Of a stretch of 64,000 bases of DNA, positions 34,142 to 43,542 are shown piece by piece. Origin of the DNA: Mucilaginibacter sp. PPCGB 2223 (GTDB lineage Bacteria > Bacteroidota > Bacteroidia > Sphingobacteriales > Sphingobacteriaceae); NCBI RefSeq assembly GCF_001705515.1, contig NZ_MDJS01000001.1:124001-188000 (forward strand), given 5' to 3'. The notes below the pieces were generated by a model. It did not search any database and was not told where the DNA came from. It saw only the letters and a program-made list of their open reading frames with translations. Each line of letters begins with the position of its first letter. Within the stretch, counting starts at the first letter, position 1. Both the position numbers and the translations under genes were made by a program.

Positions 34142-34169
34142 CAAGCTTCCTGCCTCAAGCTTCCGGCTA
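34142..34169. repeat. 7-bp-period single arm H7
   Basis: Read on the minus strand the units are GCCGGAA, GCTTGAG, GCAGGAA, GCTTGA, consensus GCNNGAA. It shares TCCTGCCTCAAGCT with H13 after holA. It overlaps the stop codon of the DUF6265-like gene. Confidence 0.7.
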
Positions 34170-34631
34170 TTTCACCCTGTGATAATAAAAATCCTGCTTA
34201 ACATACTTTCCTTTATATTGCCCGTCGATCCAGGCATGCAGCGAATCTGGTTTTACCAAATGATAGATCACCCTTTGCGGGAAATCGTGCTCCGGGTTGC
34301 TGAAGATAAATTCGCTATTTACAGAGCTGATCAGTTTAAAAGGTACAGGTTTACCGCCATTTTCATTTTTAACGGTTGGGATATAATAAATACCATCGCT
34401 CTTTTTGATCAGTTGCACTTTCTCCAGCCAGGTAGTATCTTTACCTTTAATCTCGTAGCCTGTGCTTTGCAGTTCGTTGGCGTTCATCTTTTTCCAGCTT
34501 TCGCCGATAGTGCCCTTTTTTGTTTTCATTTCCCATTTTCCGGCAAGCAGGTATAAGCCTTTAATGCCGGGTGATTGCGCGTAAGCAACGGAGCAAATAA
34601 GTAGAACGGCTAACAGCAAATACTTTTTCAT
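34167..34631 (-). CDS. secreted DUF6265-like protein
   Basis: 154 residues with a signal peptide (KKYLLLAVLLICSVAYAQ). The mature part begins IKGLYLLAGKWEMKTKKGTI and has GESWKKMNANELQSTGYEIK, FIFSNPEHDFPQRVIYHL, and HAWIDGQYKGK, matching the lipocalin-like DUF6265 pattern (L-x-G-x-W...E-x-W...N-P-x-H-D-F-P-x-x-I-x-Y). Its function is unknown. The stop is inside array arm H7. Confidence 0.75.
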   Translation of the reverse strand: MKKYLLLAVLLICSVAYAQSPGIKGLYLLAGKWEMKTKKGTIGESWKKMNANELQSTGYEIKGKDTTWLEKVQLIKKSDGIYYIPTVKNENGGKPVPFKLISSVNSEFIFSNPEHDFPQRVIYHLVKPDSLHAWIDGQYKGKYVKQDFYYHRVK

Positions 34632-34681
34632 GATGGGTTTATTTGATAAATAAATATAGTAAAAAGACGATTAGCAATAAG

Positions 34682-34711
34682 AAAGCCCTTTCGATTTATC
34701 GAAAGGGCTTT
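34682..34711 (-). terminator. strong terminator after the M13 peptidase gene
   Basis: AAAGCCCTTTCGAT and ATCGAAAGGGCTTT form a perfect 14-bp stem with a two-base apex. On the minus strand it follows the M13 stop by about 50 bases and is followed by T-rich DNA. Confidence 0.85.
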
Positions 34712-34720
34712 AAAAACTAT

Positions 34721-34757
34721 AGGCTCAGGACTTTTGACTCAAGACTAACGACTTGGC
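34721..34757. repeat. 7-bp-period single arm H8
   Basis: Units GGCTCAG, GACTTTT, GACTCAA, GACTAAC, GACTTGG, consensus GACTNNN, end one base before the M13 stop codon. The opposite side is the terminator hairpin rather than a second arm. Confidence 0.7.
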
Positions 34758-34758
34758 G

Positions 34759-36822
34759 TTACCAAACCTTGATCCTGTCGGCAGGGGCTTTGTACATTTT
34801 ATCGCCGGGTTTAATGTCGAATGCGTTGTACCAGGCATCCAGGTTAACAACGGTGCCATTGGTGCGGTATTTACCTGGCGAGTGCGGGTCGGTCATCAGC
34901 TGTTGTGCCAATGCTTCGGGGCGGATATCACCTCTCCATACCTGTGCAAACGACAGGAAGAAACGCTGATCGCCGGTAAAGCCATCAATCTTGCCGTTGC
35001 CCTGGCCCTGTTTGGTTTTTTTGTAAGCTTCGTAAGCTACGTTGATACCGCCTAAGTCGGCCAGGTTTTCGCCTAAGGTTAATTTACCTTTAATGTGCAT
35101 GGTATCAACCGGCATAAAACCGTTAAACTCGTCAACTACCTTATCTGTGCGCGATTTAAACGCAGCAGCATCGTCTTTTGTCCACCAGTCGCGCAGGGTA
35201 CCGTCGCCATCGTATTTAGCGCCCTGGTCGTCAAAACCGTGGGTCATTTCATGACCGATTACTACGCCTATGCCACCGTAGTTAACGGCATCATCTGCAC
35301 CAAAATCAAAGAACGGGAAACGCAGGATACCAGCCGGGAAAACGATCTCGTTAGCAACAGGGCTATAGTATGCGTTCACGGTCGGAGGGGTCATTCCCCA
35401 ACGGGTTTTATCAACAGGTTTGCCCAACTGGCTAACGTTGTAGTTATAGCGCCAGATAGAGATACGTTTCAGGTTACCATAATAATCGTTACGGTCTATC
35501 ACAACACCATCATAGTTTTGCCATTTGTCCGGGTAGCCTATCTTTACAGTAAAGGCGGCTAATTTTTTCAAAGCACGGTCCTTGGTTTCCTGGCTCATCC
35601 AGTCGACACGTTTAATACGGTCGCCTAAAGTTACTTTCAGGTTATTCACCAGGTTAACCATATATTGTTTAGCAGCAGGGGTAAAATATTTTTCTACATA
35701 AAGCTGGCCCAACAACTCGCCTAACGAACCATCAACCAAACCCGACATACGCTCGATACGCGGAGTTTGTACTTTCTGGCCGCTCAACACACTGCTATAA
35801 GCAAAAGTAGCTTTCACAAAGTCAGAGCTCAGGGCGCTGGCCGAACCTTTCAACACCTGCCAGTCGAGGTAAACCTTCCAGTCGGCCACAGGCACGCTGG
35901 TCAACAAACCGTCAATCGATTTAAAGAACGAAGGTTGCGCTACGATAACTGTATCCTGGCCGGCCATTTTTAACCTTGGTAAAATACTTACCCAATTGAG
36001 GTTTGGTGTAGTTTTGCTAAAGTCGGCCAAAGCGTATTTGTTGTAGCTGGCATTAGGGTCGCGCATTTCGATGCGGCTTTTTTGCATGCCTGCTATGGTT
36101 TTTTCGAGATTGTAAATAGTGTTGGCATTTTTTTCCGCCTCATCGGCAGGGGTACCGGTTAAGGTAAACAGGGTGGTGATATATTTTTTGTAAGCAGTCT
36201 GTATTTTAGCGTTACGCGGATTATCTATCAAATAGTAATCACGGTCGGGCAGGGTGGTACCACCCTGGCGAAACTGAACAATATTAACGTTCGGGTGTTT
36301 CGAGTCCTGGCCAACACCGACACCAAATAAAGCGCCGCCATCGCCGCTTAAACGTTCGGTTATCATCTCATCCAAAACCTGTTGTTGTGTGCTTATTTTG
36401 GCAATACGAGCCAGATCAGGCTTAATCGGGTTGTAACCTGCTTTGTCGATAGCCACGGTATCCATACCGCTGGCAAACAGGTCGCCTACACGCTGTTTCA
36501 GGCTGCCTTTGGGCTGCGCGCCCGAAGCGCTTACATCTTTTAGCAGGCTGATAAGGTTTTTGTTGTTCTCATCACGCAGCATAATGAAGCTGCCCCAACT
36601 GGTTTTATCGGCAGGGATAGCGTTTTTTTTGATCCATGCGCCATTGGCATATTCAAAAAAATCATCGCCCGGTTTTACCGACATGTCCATGTTGGCCGGG
36701 TCGATATATTTTTTATCCGGGGGGGTAGGCGGGGTCTTGCCTTTGTCGCCACCCGTGGCAAACACATTGGCCGACAGGCAAACTGCGCCTGTAAGCATCA
36801 AACTTGCTAATTTTAGTTTCAT
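34759..36822 (-). CDS. M13-family zinc metallopeptidase (PepO/neprilysin-like)
   Basis: 687 residues with a signal peptide (SLMLTGAVCLSANVFATGG). The zinc site is H524-E-M-T-H528 (VIGHEMTHGFDDQG), followed by GENLADLGGI with the third ligand Glu, and NAYYSPVANEIVFPAGIL supplies the substrate-binding N-A-x-Y pattern. The C-terminal W at the end is typical. It degrades peptides in the periplasm or outside. The N-terminus after the signal is Lys/Pro-rich (KGKTPPTPPDKK). Confidence 0.94.
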   Translation of the reverse strand: MKLKLASLMLTGAVCLSANVFATGGDKGKTPPTPPDKKYIDPANMDMSVKPGDDFFEYANGAWIKKNAIPADKTSWGSFIMLRDENNKNLISLLKDVSASGAQPKGSLKQRVGDLFASGMDTVAIDKAGYNPIKPDLARIAKISTQQQVLDEMITERLSGDGGALFGVGVGQDSKHPNVNIVQFRQGGTTLPDRDYYLIDNPRNAKIQTAYKKYITTLFTLTGTPADEAEKNANTIYNLEKTIAGMQKSRIEMRDPNASYNKYALADFSKTTPNLNWVSILPRLKMAGQDTVIVAQPSFFKSIDGLLTSVPVADWKVYLDWQVLKGSASALSSDFVKATFAYSSVLSGQKVQTPRIERMSGLVDGSLGELLGQLYVEKYFTPAAKQYMVNLVNNLKVTLGDRIKRVDWMSQETKDRALKKLAAFTVKIGYPDKWQNYDGVVIDRNDYYGNLKRISIWRYNYNVSQLGKPVDKTRWGMTPPTVNAYYSPVANEIVFPAGILRFPFFDFGADDAVNYGGIGVVIGHEMTHGFDDQGAKYDGDGTLRDWWTKDDAAAFKSRTDKVVDEFNGFMPVDTMHIKGKLTLGENLADLGGINVAYEAYKKTKQGQGNGKIDGFTGDQRFFLSFAQVWRGDIRPEALAQQLMTDPHSPGKYRTNGTVVNLDAWYNAFDIKPGDKMYKAPADRIKVW

Positions 36823-37090
36823 ATTTAATTTAAGAGAATTTGAATTACAAATCTTAATGGCATTAAAACCGAATGTTTATCGGTTGAACCACCTGATTAT
36901 CGACGATGGCTTTAGCTTATAGACAACATTACCGGATAATCTAAAAAATTGCAGGAATTTCATTTGCCAAATGTTATTTCAATTTTTAAACTAACGCTTG
37001 ATATAAATATTGTAGCAGGTACAATAATAATAATTTTGAATTGAAAACTAAATTATGCCAATTTATAATTATTTATAGGGTATCACTGTA
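36823..37090. other. AT-rich intergenic region with no gene seen
   Basis: This region holds the leader of the M13 gene and then AT-rich sequence up to array H9. No reading frame above 40 codons with a plausible start and no clear promoter consensus were found. Confidence 0.5.
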
Positions 37091-37194
37091 GGTTATAGCT
37101 TGGCTCATAGTCGATGGTCTATAGCTTATAGTAAGAAAAACGTTCCCTTAAAAAAGGCTATCGACCATGGTCTATGGACTATGGACTATCGTCC
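37091..37194. repeat. 7-bp-period inverted array H9 upstream of valS
   Basis: The left arm (37091-37133) reads GGTTATA, GCTTGGCTCATA (longer), GTCGATG, GTCTATA, GCTTATA. The right arm (37156-37194) reads CTATCGA, CCATGGT, CTATGGA, CTATGGA, CTATCGT. It shares two 16-mers with H6. It ends 8 bases before the valS -7 box. Confidence 0.9.
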
Positions 37195-37202
37195 CAAAAC
37201 GC

Positions 37203-37210
37203 TACTTTTG
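37203..37210 (+). promoter_or_regulatory. -7 promoter box of valS
   Basis: TACTTTTG matches TAnnTTTG and ends 7 bases before the ATG, so the transcript would be nearly leaderless. The -33 zone is inside array H9. Confidence 0.5.
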
Positions 37211-37217
37211 CAAAATT

Positions 37218-39920
37218 ATGAATACTTCTAAAACGTATCAGCCTAAACAATCCGAAGATAAGTGGTATAGCTATTGGTTACAGCATGGTTTTTTTAAATC
37301 GGTGCCCGATGAGCGGGAGCCTTACACCATTGTCATCCCGCCGCCGAACGTAACCGGCGTTTTGCACATGGGCCACATGCTGAACAATACTATACAGGAT
37401 GTACTGATACGCCGTGCCCGTATGAAAGGCAAAAACGCCTGCTGGGTACCCGGCACCGACCATGCCTCTATCGCAACCGAAGCCAAAGTTGTGGCTTTGT
37501 TAAAAGAGCAGGGCATCAATAAAAAAGACCTGACCCGCGAAGAATTTTTGCGCCATGCCTGGGACTGGAAAGAAAAATACGGCGGCATTATCCTCGAGCA
37601 ATTAAAAAAATTAGGCGCCAGCTGCGATTGGGACCGCACCCGTTTTACCATGGATGCCGACCTGAGCGAAGCCGTTATCGATACTTTTATTCACCTTTAC
37701 AAAAAAGGCCAGATATACCGGGGCGTGCGCATGGTTAACTGGGATCCGCAAGGTAAAACTGCAGTTAGCGATGAGGAGGTTATCCGAAAAGAGGTAAATC
37801 AGAAGCTTTATTATATCAAGTACCAAGTATCAAGTAGCGAGTATCAAGTATCAAGTAAAGAAAACGCAAATCAGTCTAACGACTTGATACTTGATACTAA
37901 CTACTTGGTTGTAGCTACCACCCGCCCCGAAACCATCATGGCTGATGCGGCGATCTGCATCAATCCTAATGATGAGCGGTACACGCATCTCCACGGCAAA
38001 AAGGTATTCATCCCATTGATTAACCGCGAAATACCGGTTATACTGGATGAGTATGTAAGCATGGATTTTGGTACCGGCTGCTTAAAAGTTACACCGGCCC
38101 ACGATCTGAACGATTACGAGCTTGGCCAAAAGCATAACCTGCCCGTTATCGATATTTTAAATGATGACGGCACACTGAGCGAAAAGGCGCAGATACTGGT
38201 TGGCGAGGACCGTTTTGCCGCCCGTAAAAAGATCGCTGTTTTACTGGAAGAAGCCGGTGCTTTAGAAAAAGTTGAAGATTACAAATCCCAGGTAGGTTTT
38301 TCTGAAAGGACAAACGCCGCCATCGAACCTAAACTCTCTATGCAGTGGTTCTGTAAGATGGACGAGATGGCCAAGCCCGCGCTTGATTATGTGTTAAAAG
38401 GCGATATCAAACTCATCCCCGAAAAGTTTGTGAACACCTACCGCCACTGGATGGAAAACGTGCGCGACTGGTGCATCAGCCGCCAGCTTTGGTGGGGACA
38501 GCAAATCCCGGCCTGGTACTTACCCAACGGTCAATACGTAGTTGCCAAAACTGCCGAGGAAGCATTAGCAGAGGCAAAGAAACTCACAACTGACAACTCA
38601 CAACTGACAACTGACAACCTGAAACAGGATGAAGACGTCCTCGATACCTGGTTTTCCTCATGGCTGTGGCCGATATCTGTTTTTGATGGTTTTAAAGATC
38701 CGAATAACGACGATATTAATTACTATTATCCAACCAACGACCTCGTCACCGCTCCCGAGATCCTGTTCTTCTGGGTAGCGCGCATGATCATGGCGGGCCA
38801 CGAGTTCCGTGGCGAGGTGCCGTTTAAGAACGTGTATCTTACCGGTATCGTTCGCGATAAGCTGGGCCGAAAAATGTCCAAATCACTGGGTAACTCACCC
38901 GACCCACTCGACCTGATCGAAAAATACGGTGCCGATGGCGTTCGTGTAGGTATGCTGCTGTCATCGCCTGCCGGTAACGATCTGATGTTCGACGAAAGCC
39001 ATTGCGAGCAGGGCCGTAACTTTGCCAATAAAATATGGAATGCGTTTAAGCTCATCAAAGGCTGGGAACCGAATGCATCGCTTAGCAATACCAACCAGGT
39101 AAGCATACACTGGTTCGAGAGCCGTTTTAACCAGGCTTTGGCCGAAATCGAGGAACATTTCACCAACTTCCGCCTGTCGGATGCGTTGATGACCACCTAT
39201 AAACTGGTGTGGGACGATTTCTGTGCCTGGTATCTCGAAATGATCAAACCGGCTTATAACCCCGACGCCGAAAAGCAGGCGATCGATCAGGAAACCTATT
39301 CGGCTACAGTTAAGTTCTTCGAAAATATTTTGAAGATACTGCATCCGTTTATGCCTTTTATAAGCGAAGAGCTTTGGCATGATGAAGTATTCGGCGAAAG
39401 AAGCGTTGCAGATTGCTGTATTGTTGCGCAATTGCCCAATATTGGGGAAATGGATGCACGCCTTTTAAATGGTGTTGAAGTGATCAAACAGTTGATAACC
39501 GAATTACGCAACCTGCGTAACGCCAGGCAACTCTCACCAAAAGAAAAACTGCCCCTAAGTATCAAGATAAATTCGGGCGCCGATTATCAGGCTTATTTGC
39601 CTGTTATTACCAAACTGGGCAACATTGAAACTATTGATTTTACCGGGGATAAAATTACCGGCGCTGCAGGCTTTATGGTAGGTACCGACGAGTTTTTTGT
39701 ACAGCTGCAAAACAATATCGATGCTGACGCCGAACGCGAGCGCTTAAACGCCGAGCTAAAATATCTCGAAGGTTTCCTCAAATCGGTTAACGCCAAACTT
39801 CAAAACGAGCGCTTTATGGCCAATGCCAAACCCGAAGTGGTAGAGAACGAACTAAAGAAAAAAACCGATGCCGATACCAAGATCAGGAATATACTCGAAG
39901 GCTTAAAGGCATTAGATTAA
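37218..39920 (+). CDS. valS: valyl-tRNA synthetase
   Basis: 900 residues from ATG 37218; a start at 37167 would translate part of array H9. Class I motifs are [13 protein letters not shown] and [16 protein letters not shown]. The editing domain carries VVATTRPET near residue 235, [15 protein letters not shown] follows near 470, and a C-terminal coiled-coil arm ends the protein (about 835-900). Two segments are translated repeat arrays: about residues 200-231 (YQVSSSE then YQVSSKE) before the editing strand, and about 455-467 (LTTDNSQ then LTTDNLK). Both keep the frame and sit where other ValS proteins have variable loops. Confidence 0.96.
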   Translation: MNTSKTYQPKQSEDKWYSYWLQHGFFKSVPDEREPYTIVIPPPNVTGVLHMGHMLNNTIQDVLIRRARMKGKNACWVPGTDHASIATEAKVVALLKEQGINKKDLTREEFLRHAWDWKEKYGGIILEQLKKLGASCDWDRTRFTMDADLSEAVIDTFIHLYKKGQIYRGVRMVNWDPQGKTAVSDEEVIRKEVNQKLYYIKYQVSSSEYQVSSKENANQSNDLILDTNYLVVATTRPETIMADAAICINPNDERYTHLHGKKVFIPLINREIPVILDEYVSMDFGTGCLKVTPAHDLNDYELGQKHNLPVIDILNDDGTLSEKAQILVGEDRFAARKKIAVLLEEAGALEKVEDYKSQVGFSERTNAAIEPKLSMQWFCKMDEMAKPALDYVLKGDIKLIPEKFVNTYRHWMENVRDWCISRQLWWGQQIPAWYLPNGQYVVAKTAEEALAEAKKLTTDNSQLTTDNLKQDEDVLDTWFSSWLWPISVFDGFKDPNNDDINYYYPTNDLVTAPEILFFWVARMIMAGHEFRGEVPFKNVYLTGIVRDKLGRKMSKSLGNSPDPLDLIEKYGADGVRVGMLLSSPAGNDLMFDESHCEQGRNFANKIWNAFKLIKGWEPNASLSNTNQVSIHWFESRFNQALAEIEEHFTNFRLSDALMTTYKLVWDDFCAWYLEMIKPAYNPDAEKQAIDQETYSATVKFFENILKILHPFMPFISEELWHDEVFGERSVADCCIVAQLPNIGEMDARLLNGVEVIKQLITELRNLRNARQLSPKEKLPLSIKINSGADYQAYLPVITKLGNIETIDFTGDKITGAAGFMVGTDEFFVQLQNNIDADAERERLNAELKYLEGFLKSVNAKLQNERFMANAKPEVVENELKKKTDADTKIRNILEGLKALD
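37815..37910 (+). repeat. 7-bp-period inverted array H10 inside valS
   Basis: The left arm (37815-37860) reads AAGTACC, AAGTATC, AAGTAGC, GAGTATC, AAGTATC, AAGTAAA. The right arm (37881-37910) reads GACTT, GATACTT, GATACTA, ACTACTT, the reverse complement of AAGTATC. In the protein it gives a 7-residue period, [14 protein letters not shown], then [11 protein letters not shown]. It adds roughly 13 residues compared with E. coli ValS as I recall it. Confidence 0.9.
38582..38619 (+). repeat. 7-bp-period single arm H11 inside valS
   Basis: Units ACTCACA, ACTGACA, ACTCACA, ACTGACA, ACTGACA, ACC encode [13 protein letters not shown]. It shares GACAACTCACAAC with H5 and CAACTGACAACCT with H2, both intergenic. 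No opposite arm is seen. Confidence 0.88.
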
Positions 39921-40049
39921 TTATTGGCAGGTTAATTGTTATATAAGTTAGGTAAGCCCATCATCAACATGCGCTATTTGTGTGTTGATGATAAAGTATT
40001 TACGCAAATTTATATATCTTTATAGTTCCATAATTATTCTATTGATTTA

Positions 40050-41864
40050 ATGAACAGGCGGCGTATAAGTTTTTATAACTTATCAATTAAAAATATAATC
40101 TCAAGGGATGATTCTATCCTCGATCAGGCGCGTATCCGCCTGATCTATTATGGGTTGATTCTTTCGTTTGTAGGTATTTTGGCCATTCTGCCAAACGTAT
40201 ATAACCTGCACGAATCGATGCAGTTTACGCTGGCCGTTATTTTACTGTTCGTATTTTTCATACTTTTCAAATACTTCACCTTTATACCCGACTGGGTGGC
40301 CGTATCGCATGCCCTGCTTGCTATGGGTACGGGTGTGATTTTTTTCTCCGTTTATTTTTTGTTTCAAAGCGTAAACATCATTGTCATTCAATTGGTGCTG
40401 CTCATTATCCTTTTTGGATATTATATGCTCGATGTTACCTGGGGTACCGTTTACTCACTCATTAACCTGGCCTCGGTACTCGGTTTTTTAGTTTACGATG
40501 ACGCAACCCATACGCTTACTAAATTACGACCCGAAACCATTGATGGTTATACCATGATCGTATCGGTGTTTTTTAATTTCATCATTATTATGTTTATTCA
40601 GGGGCATTTTTATAATGCTTTTGTTAAGAATATAAAAGAGCTTAAAGGCTTTGCCGATTCGGAAAAGCAACTGAACGAGAAACTTGAAAAAGCGATGATC
40701 CGTTCAGAAAAATCATCCGAGGCACAGTCAGATTTCCTTTCCACCATGTCGCACGAGATACGCACGCCACTCAACGCCGTTATTGGTATGAGCAACCTGC
40801 TGATGATGGAAAACCCGCGCCCCGACCAAAAAGAAAACCTTGAGATATTGCGCTTTTCGGCTGGTAACCTGCTTACGCTGATCAACGACGTGCTTGATTT
40901 TAATAAGATTGAATCGGGAAAAATCGCTTTCGAAAACATCAAGTTTAACCTGAACGAACTGATGCAGAATATCTGCGGCGGGCAGATGGTTAAAGCACAG
41001 GAAAAAGGTCTGGACTTCAGCCTCCATGTGGATGGGTTTTTAAAGACACGCTATATGATCGGGGATCCTACCCGTTTATCGCAGATCATTTTTAACCTCA
41101 TCAGCAACGCCATCAAATTCACCAAAAAGGGCGGGGTGAAAGTGAGTGTTACCTGTGTGCAGGACAGGCACAACGAAGCTACCATCCGCTTCTCGATCCA
41201 AGACTCTGGTATAGGTATAGCCGACGATAAGATAGCCGCAATTTTTGAACCTTTTACACAGGAATCGATAACCACTACGCGCCAGTTTGGTGGCACCGGC
41301 CTTGGTTTGGCTATTGTAAAACGCCTGCTCGAATTGCAGGGTGTAAGTATTAATGTAACCAGTGAGATTGGTGTTGGTTCGGAGTTCTTTTTTGTGATGG
41401 ATTTCCCGGTATCGACTGATACCCTGGTTCCCGAAGAGCCATTGCGCAATATTACTCCCGCCGAACGAGGGGATTACCCGATAGGCAATATGCAGGTACT
41501 GATTGCCGAGGATAACCCGGTTAATGTGATGCTGATGAAAAAACTCTTCAGCAAGTGGAACATTACCCCGGTAATTGCCGAGAATGGCGAACGTGCCATC
41601 GAACTGCTGCAATACGGTAATTTCGATATTATCCTGATGGACCTGCAGATGCCGGTTCTGGATGGTTTTGAAGCTGCAAAAGCTATCCGCAAAATGCCCG
41701 ACCCTAAGAAAGCAACCATCCCGATCATTGCGCTTACCGCATCGGCCTTGTTCGATATTAAAGACAGGGTTTACAATGCCGGCATGAACGATTACGTATC
41801 CAAGCCATTCAAACCGAATGAGTTGATGGATAAGATGCTGAACCTGGTAATTCCGGTAAGTTAA
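40050..41864 (+). CDS. hybrid histidine kinase with response-regulator domain
   Basis: 604 residues. The N-terminal 190 residues are a membrane domain with about six hydrophobic helices (LILSFVGILAILPN; AVILLFVFFILFKY; VIVLQLVLLIILFGYYML-like) and no obvious ligand pocket. A short coiled coil leads to the HisKA domain with H235 (STMSHEIRTPLNAVIGMSN), HATPase with DVLDFNKIESG, then GIGIADDKI and FGGTGLGLAIVKRLLELQG. The C-terminal receiver has D531 (DIILMDLQMPVLDG) and KPF near the end. The phosphorelay output is not visible; no partner HPt or regulator is adjacent. Confidence 0.93.
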   Translation: MNRRRISFYNLSIKNIISRDDSILDQARIRLIYYGLILSFVGILAILPNVYNLHESMQFTLAVILLFVFFILFKYFTFIPDWVAVSHALLAMGTGVIFFSVYFLFQSVNIIVIQLVLLIILFGYYMLDVTWGTVYSLINLASVLGFLVYDDATHTLTKLRPETIDGYTMIVSVFFNFIIIMFIQGHFYNAFVKNIKELKGFADSEKQLNEKLEKAMIRSEKSSEAQSDFLSTMSHEIRTPLNAVIGMSNLLMMENPRPDQKENLEILRFSAGNLLTLINDVLDFNKIESGKIAFENIKFNLNELMQNICGGQMVKAQEKGLDFSLHVDGFLKTRYMIGDPTRLSQIIFNLISNAIKFTKKGGVKVSVTCVQDRHNEATIRFSIQDSGIGIADDKIAAIFEPFTQESITTTRQFGGTGLGLAIVKRLLELQGVSINVTSEIGVGSEFFFVMDFPVSTDTLVPEEPLRNITPAERGDYPIGNMQVLIAEDNPVNVMLMKKLFSKWNITPVIAENGERAIELLQYGNFDIILMDLQMPVLDGFEAAKAIRKMPDPKKATIPIIALTASALFDIKDRVYNAGMNDYVSKPFKPNELMDKMLNLVIPVS

Positions 41865-41865
41865 G

Positions 41866-41938
41866 CACACGCCAAAGCACATAAGTCGCAAAGAAGAGTT
41901 TAAAAAGTACTTAGCGCCTTTGCGCCTCCGCGTGAAAA
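41866..41938. repeat. 9-bp-period inverted array N3
   Basis: The left arm (41866-41896) has ACGCCAAAG, CACATAAGT, CGCAAAGAA. The right arm (41909-41938) has TTAGCGCCT, TTGCGCCTC, CGCGTGAAA. Read on the other strand, the right arm shares CACGC and GCAAAG spacing with the left. It lies between convergent stops. Confidence 0.6.
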
Positions 41939-41940
41939 GT

Positions 41941-42387
41941 CTATTGGTAATCAGGCAGCGCTTCGATAAAATCAAAACTTTCGTTATGGTGGTCTATGCG
42001 GCAATAATAGTGCTGCAAGCCATTAGTTACCGCTAACAAAGCAATGCGGTGCACCATATTGTAACGCGCAATCTGATCGAACACACTTTGGTTGATCTTT
42101 ACCGATGGCGCCTTACATTCCACCAACAGCACCTTTTCGCCCAGGTTGTTAAACACTACGATATCGCTGCGCCGGGCGCGGCCGTGGAGCCGTAAGCCGC
42201 CTTCGAGCCTGATCAGGCTACGGGGATAATTCTTCTCGCGGATGAGGTACTGCACAAAATGCTGACGTACCCATTCTTCAGGAGTTAAAACCACTTCTTT
42301 CTTCCTGATCTCGTCGAACAGAAAAAGCTGCCCGTTCTCGTCGGTGATCTTAAAAGGATAAGGAGGAAGATTGAGCGGCTGAAGCAT
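41941..42387 (-). CDS. type I restriction enzyme R-protein N-terminal-like nuclease-fold protein (HSDR_N_2)
   Basis: 148 residues. After VVLTPEEWVRQHFVQYLIRE comes RLHGRARRSDIVVFNNLGEK and VLLVECKAPSVKINQSVF, giving the D-x(12)-E-x-K pattern of PD-(D/E)xK nucleases, then ALLAVTNGLQHYYCRID. This is the stand-alone HSDR_N_2 domain; no methylase or specificity subunit is nearby, so it is not a restriction system. It is divergent from holA and shares a 120-base gap that contains array H12. Confidence 0.85.
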   Translation of the reverse strand: MLQPLNLPPYPFKITDENGQLFLFDEIRKKEVVLTPEEWVRQHFVQYLIREKNYPRSLIRLEGGLRLHGRARRSDIVVFNNLGEKVLLVECKAPSVKINQSVFDQIARYNMVHRIALLAVTNGLQHYYCRIDHHNESFDFIEALPDYQ

Positions 42388-42393
42388 TTTTCG

Positions 42394-42503
42394 AAGTCAG
42401 AATTCAAAATTAAAAAGTCAAAAATAGAAATATATAGTTCGTATGCCCGAATTAAACTATCAACAATACCCGCTTTTGAATTTTGAATTTTTACTTTTGA
42501 CTT
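42394..42503. repeat. 7-bp-period inverted array H12 between the HSDR_N_2 gene and holA
   Basis: The left arm (42394-42424) reads AAGTCAG, AATTCAA, AATTAAA, AAGTCAA. The right arm (42473-42503) reads CTTTTGA, ATTTTGA, ATTTTTA, CTTTTGA, the reverse complement family. The right arm contains TACTTTTG (42492-42499), a match to TAnnTTTG, 10 bases before the holA ATG. It shares a 14-mer with H3. Confidence 0.85.
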
Positions 42504-42509
42504 ATCATC

Positions 42510-43532
42510 ATGACTGCGCCCGAAATTTTAAAAGACCTCCGTAACCGCAAATTCAAACCCTTATATCTTTTGCACGGCGAAGAACCGTATTTTATCGATT
42601 TGCTGGGTAACTATATTGAGCATAACCTGCTGAGCGAGGCCGAACGTGGCTTTAACCAAACAGTGGTTTACGGTAAAGATACCGATATGATGACGGTGCT
42701 CAACGCGGCCAAGCGTTACCCCATGATGAGCGATTACCAGGTTGTTTTGGTAAAAGAAGCGCAGGATATGAAATGGGGCAAAGAAGATGACGACAAAAAA
42801 AGCATCGACCCGGTGCTGAGCTACCTTGAAAACCCGCTGCCCAGTACTGTGCTGGTTTTTTGCTATAAATACGGCAAATTCGATAAGCGCAAAAAATCGT
42901 ACAAAGCGATCGATAAAAATGGTTTGGTGTTCGAATCGACAGCGCTTTATGATAATAAAGTTCCGGGTTGGATTGAGGATTTTGTGCAGGAAAAAGGCTA
43001 TAAGATTAGCCCGCAGGCGGCCGCTTTACTGGGCGAGTACCTGGGTAACGATCTTTCGAAAATAGCCAACGAGCTCGAAAAGCTGATGCTTAACATCGCC
43101 AAAGGGCAGGAGATCACGCCTAAAGAAATACAGGACAACATCGGCATCAGCAAGGAGTATAATGTTTTTGAATTGCAAACCGCACTGGGCAAACGCGATG
43201 TGGTGAAGGTGAACCGCATTATTAATTATTTCGAGGCCAATCCAAAAGCCAACCCTATCGTGGTTGTGCTGGGAACACTTAATAACTATTTTGCCAAGGT
43301 TCTTCGTTATCACTATGCAACCGATAAATCGCCGCAGGGCCTGGCGCGCGAGTTGGGGGTAAGCCCCTTTTTTATAAAAGATTACGAACAGGCAGCGCGT
43401 ACCTTTAATTACGGTAAAACTATACAGATCATCGGCCTGCTGCGTGAGTATGATTTAAAAAGTAAGGGAGTTGGTTCAAACACCGATCATGGCGGGTTGA
43501 TGAAGGAGCTGATGTTTAAGGTACTTCATTGA
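42510..43532 (+). CDS. holA: DNA polymerase III subunit delta
   Basis: 340 residues. LYLLHGEEPYFIDLLGNYIE and YQVVLVKEAQDMKW belong to the AAA+-like domain, and LGEYLGNDLSKIANELEKLM and KEYNVFELQTALGKRDVV to the C-terminal collar domain typical of bacterial HolA. Delta opens the beta clamp and is part of the clamp loader. The frame continues to TGA without interruption. The upstream space is filled by H12. Confidence 0.93.
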   Translation: MTAPEILKDLRNRKFKPLYLLHGEEPYFIDLLGNYIEHNLLSEAERGFNQTVVYGKDTDMMTVLNAAKRYPMMSDYQVVLVKEAQDMKWGKEDDDKKSIDPVLSYLENPLPSTVLVFCYKYGKFDKRKKSYKAIDKNGLVFESTALYDNKVPGWIEDFVQEKGYKISPQAAALLGEYLGNDLSKIANELEKLMLNIAKGQEITPKEIQDNIGISKEYNVFELQTALGKRDVVKVNRIINYFEANPKANPIVVVLGTLNNYFAKVLRYHYATDKSPQGLARELGVSPFFIKDYEQAARTFNYGKTIQIIGLLREYDLKSKGVGSNTDHGGLMKELMFKVLH

Positions 43533-43542
43533 TTTGGGGGCA

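Noticed and set aside
27591..38619. CRISPR array or microsatellite
   Set aside because: The units are 7 bases with no spacers between longer repeats, arms are inverted, and unit sequences vary within and between loci, so neither class fits.
41076..41975. 299-codon minus-strand frame
   Set aside because: Antisense to the hybrid histidine kinase, whose motifs are all intact on the plus strand.
41941..42387. Restriction-modification system
   Set aside because: Only a stand-alone HSDR_N_2 nuclease-fold protein is present; no methylase, specificity or motor subunit is nearby.
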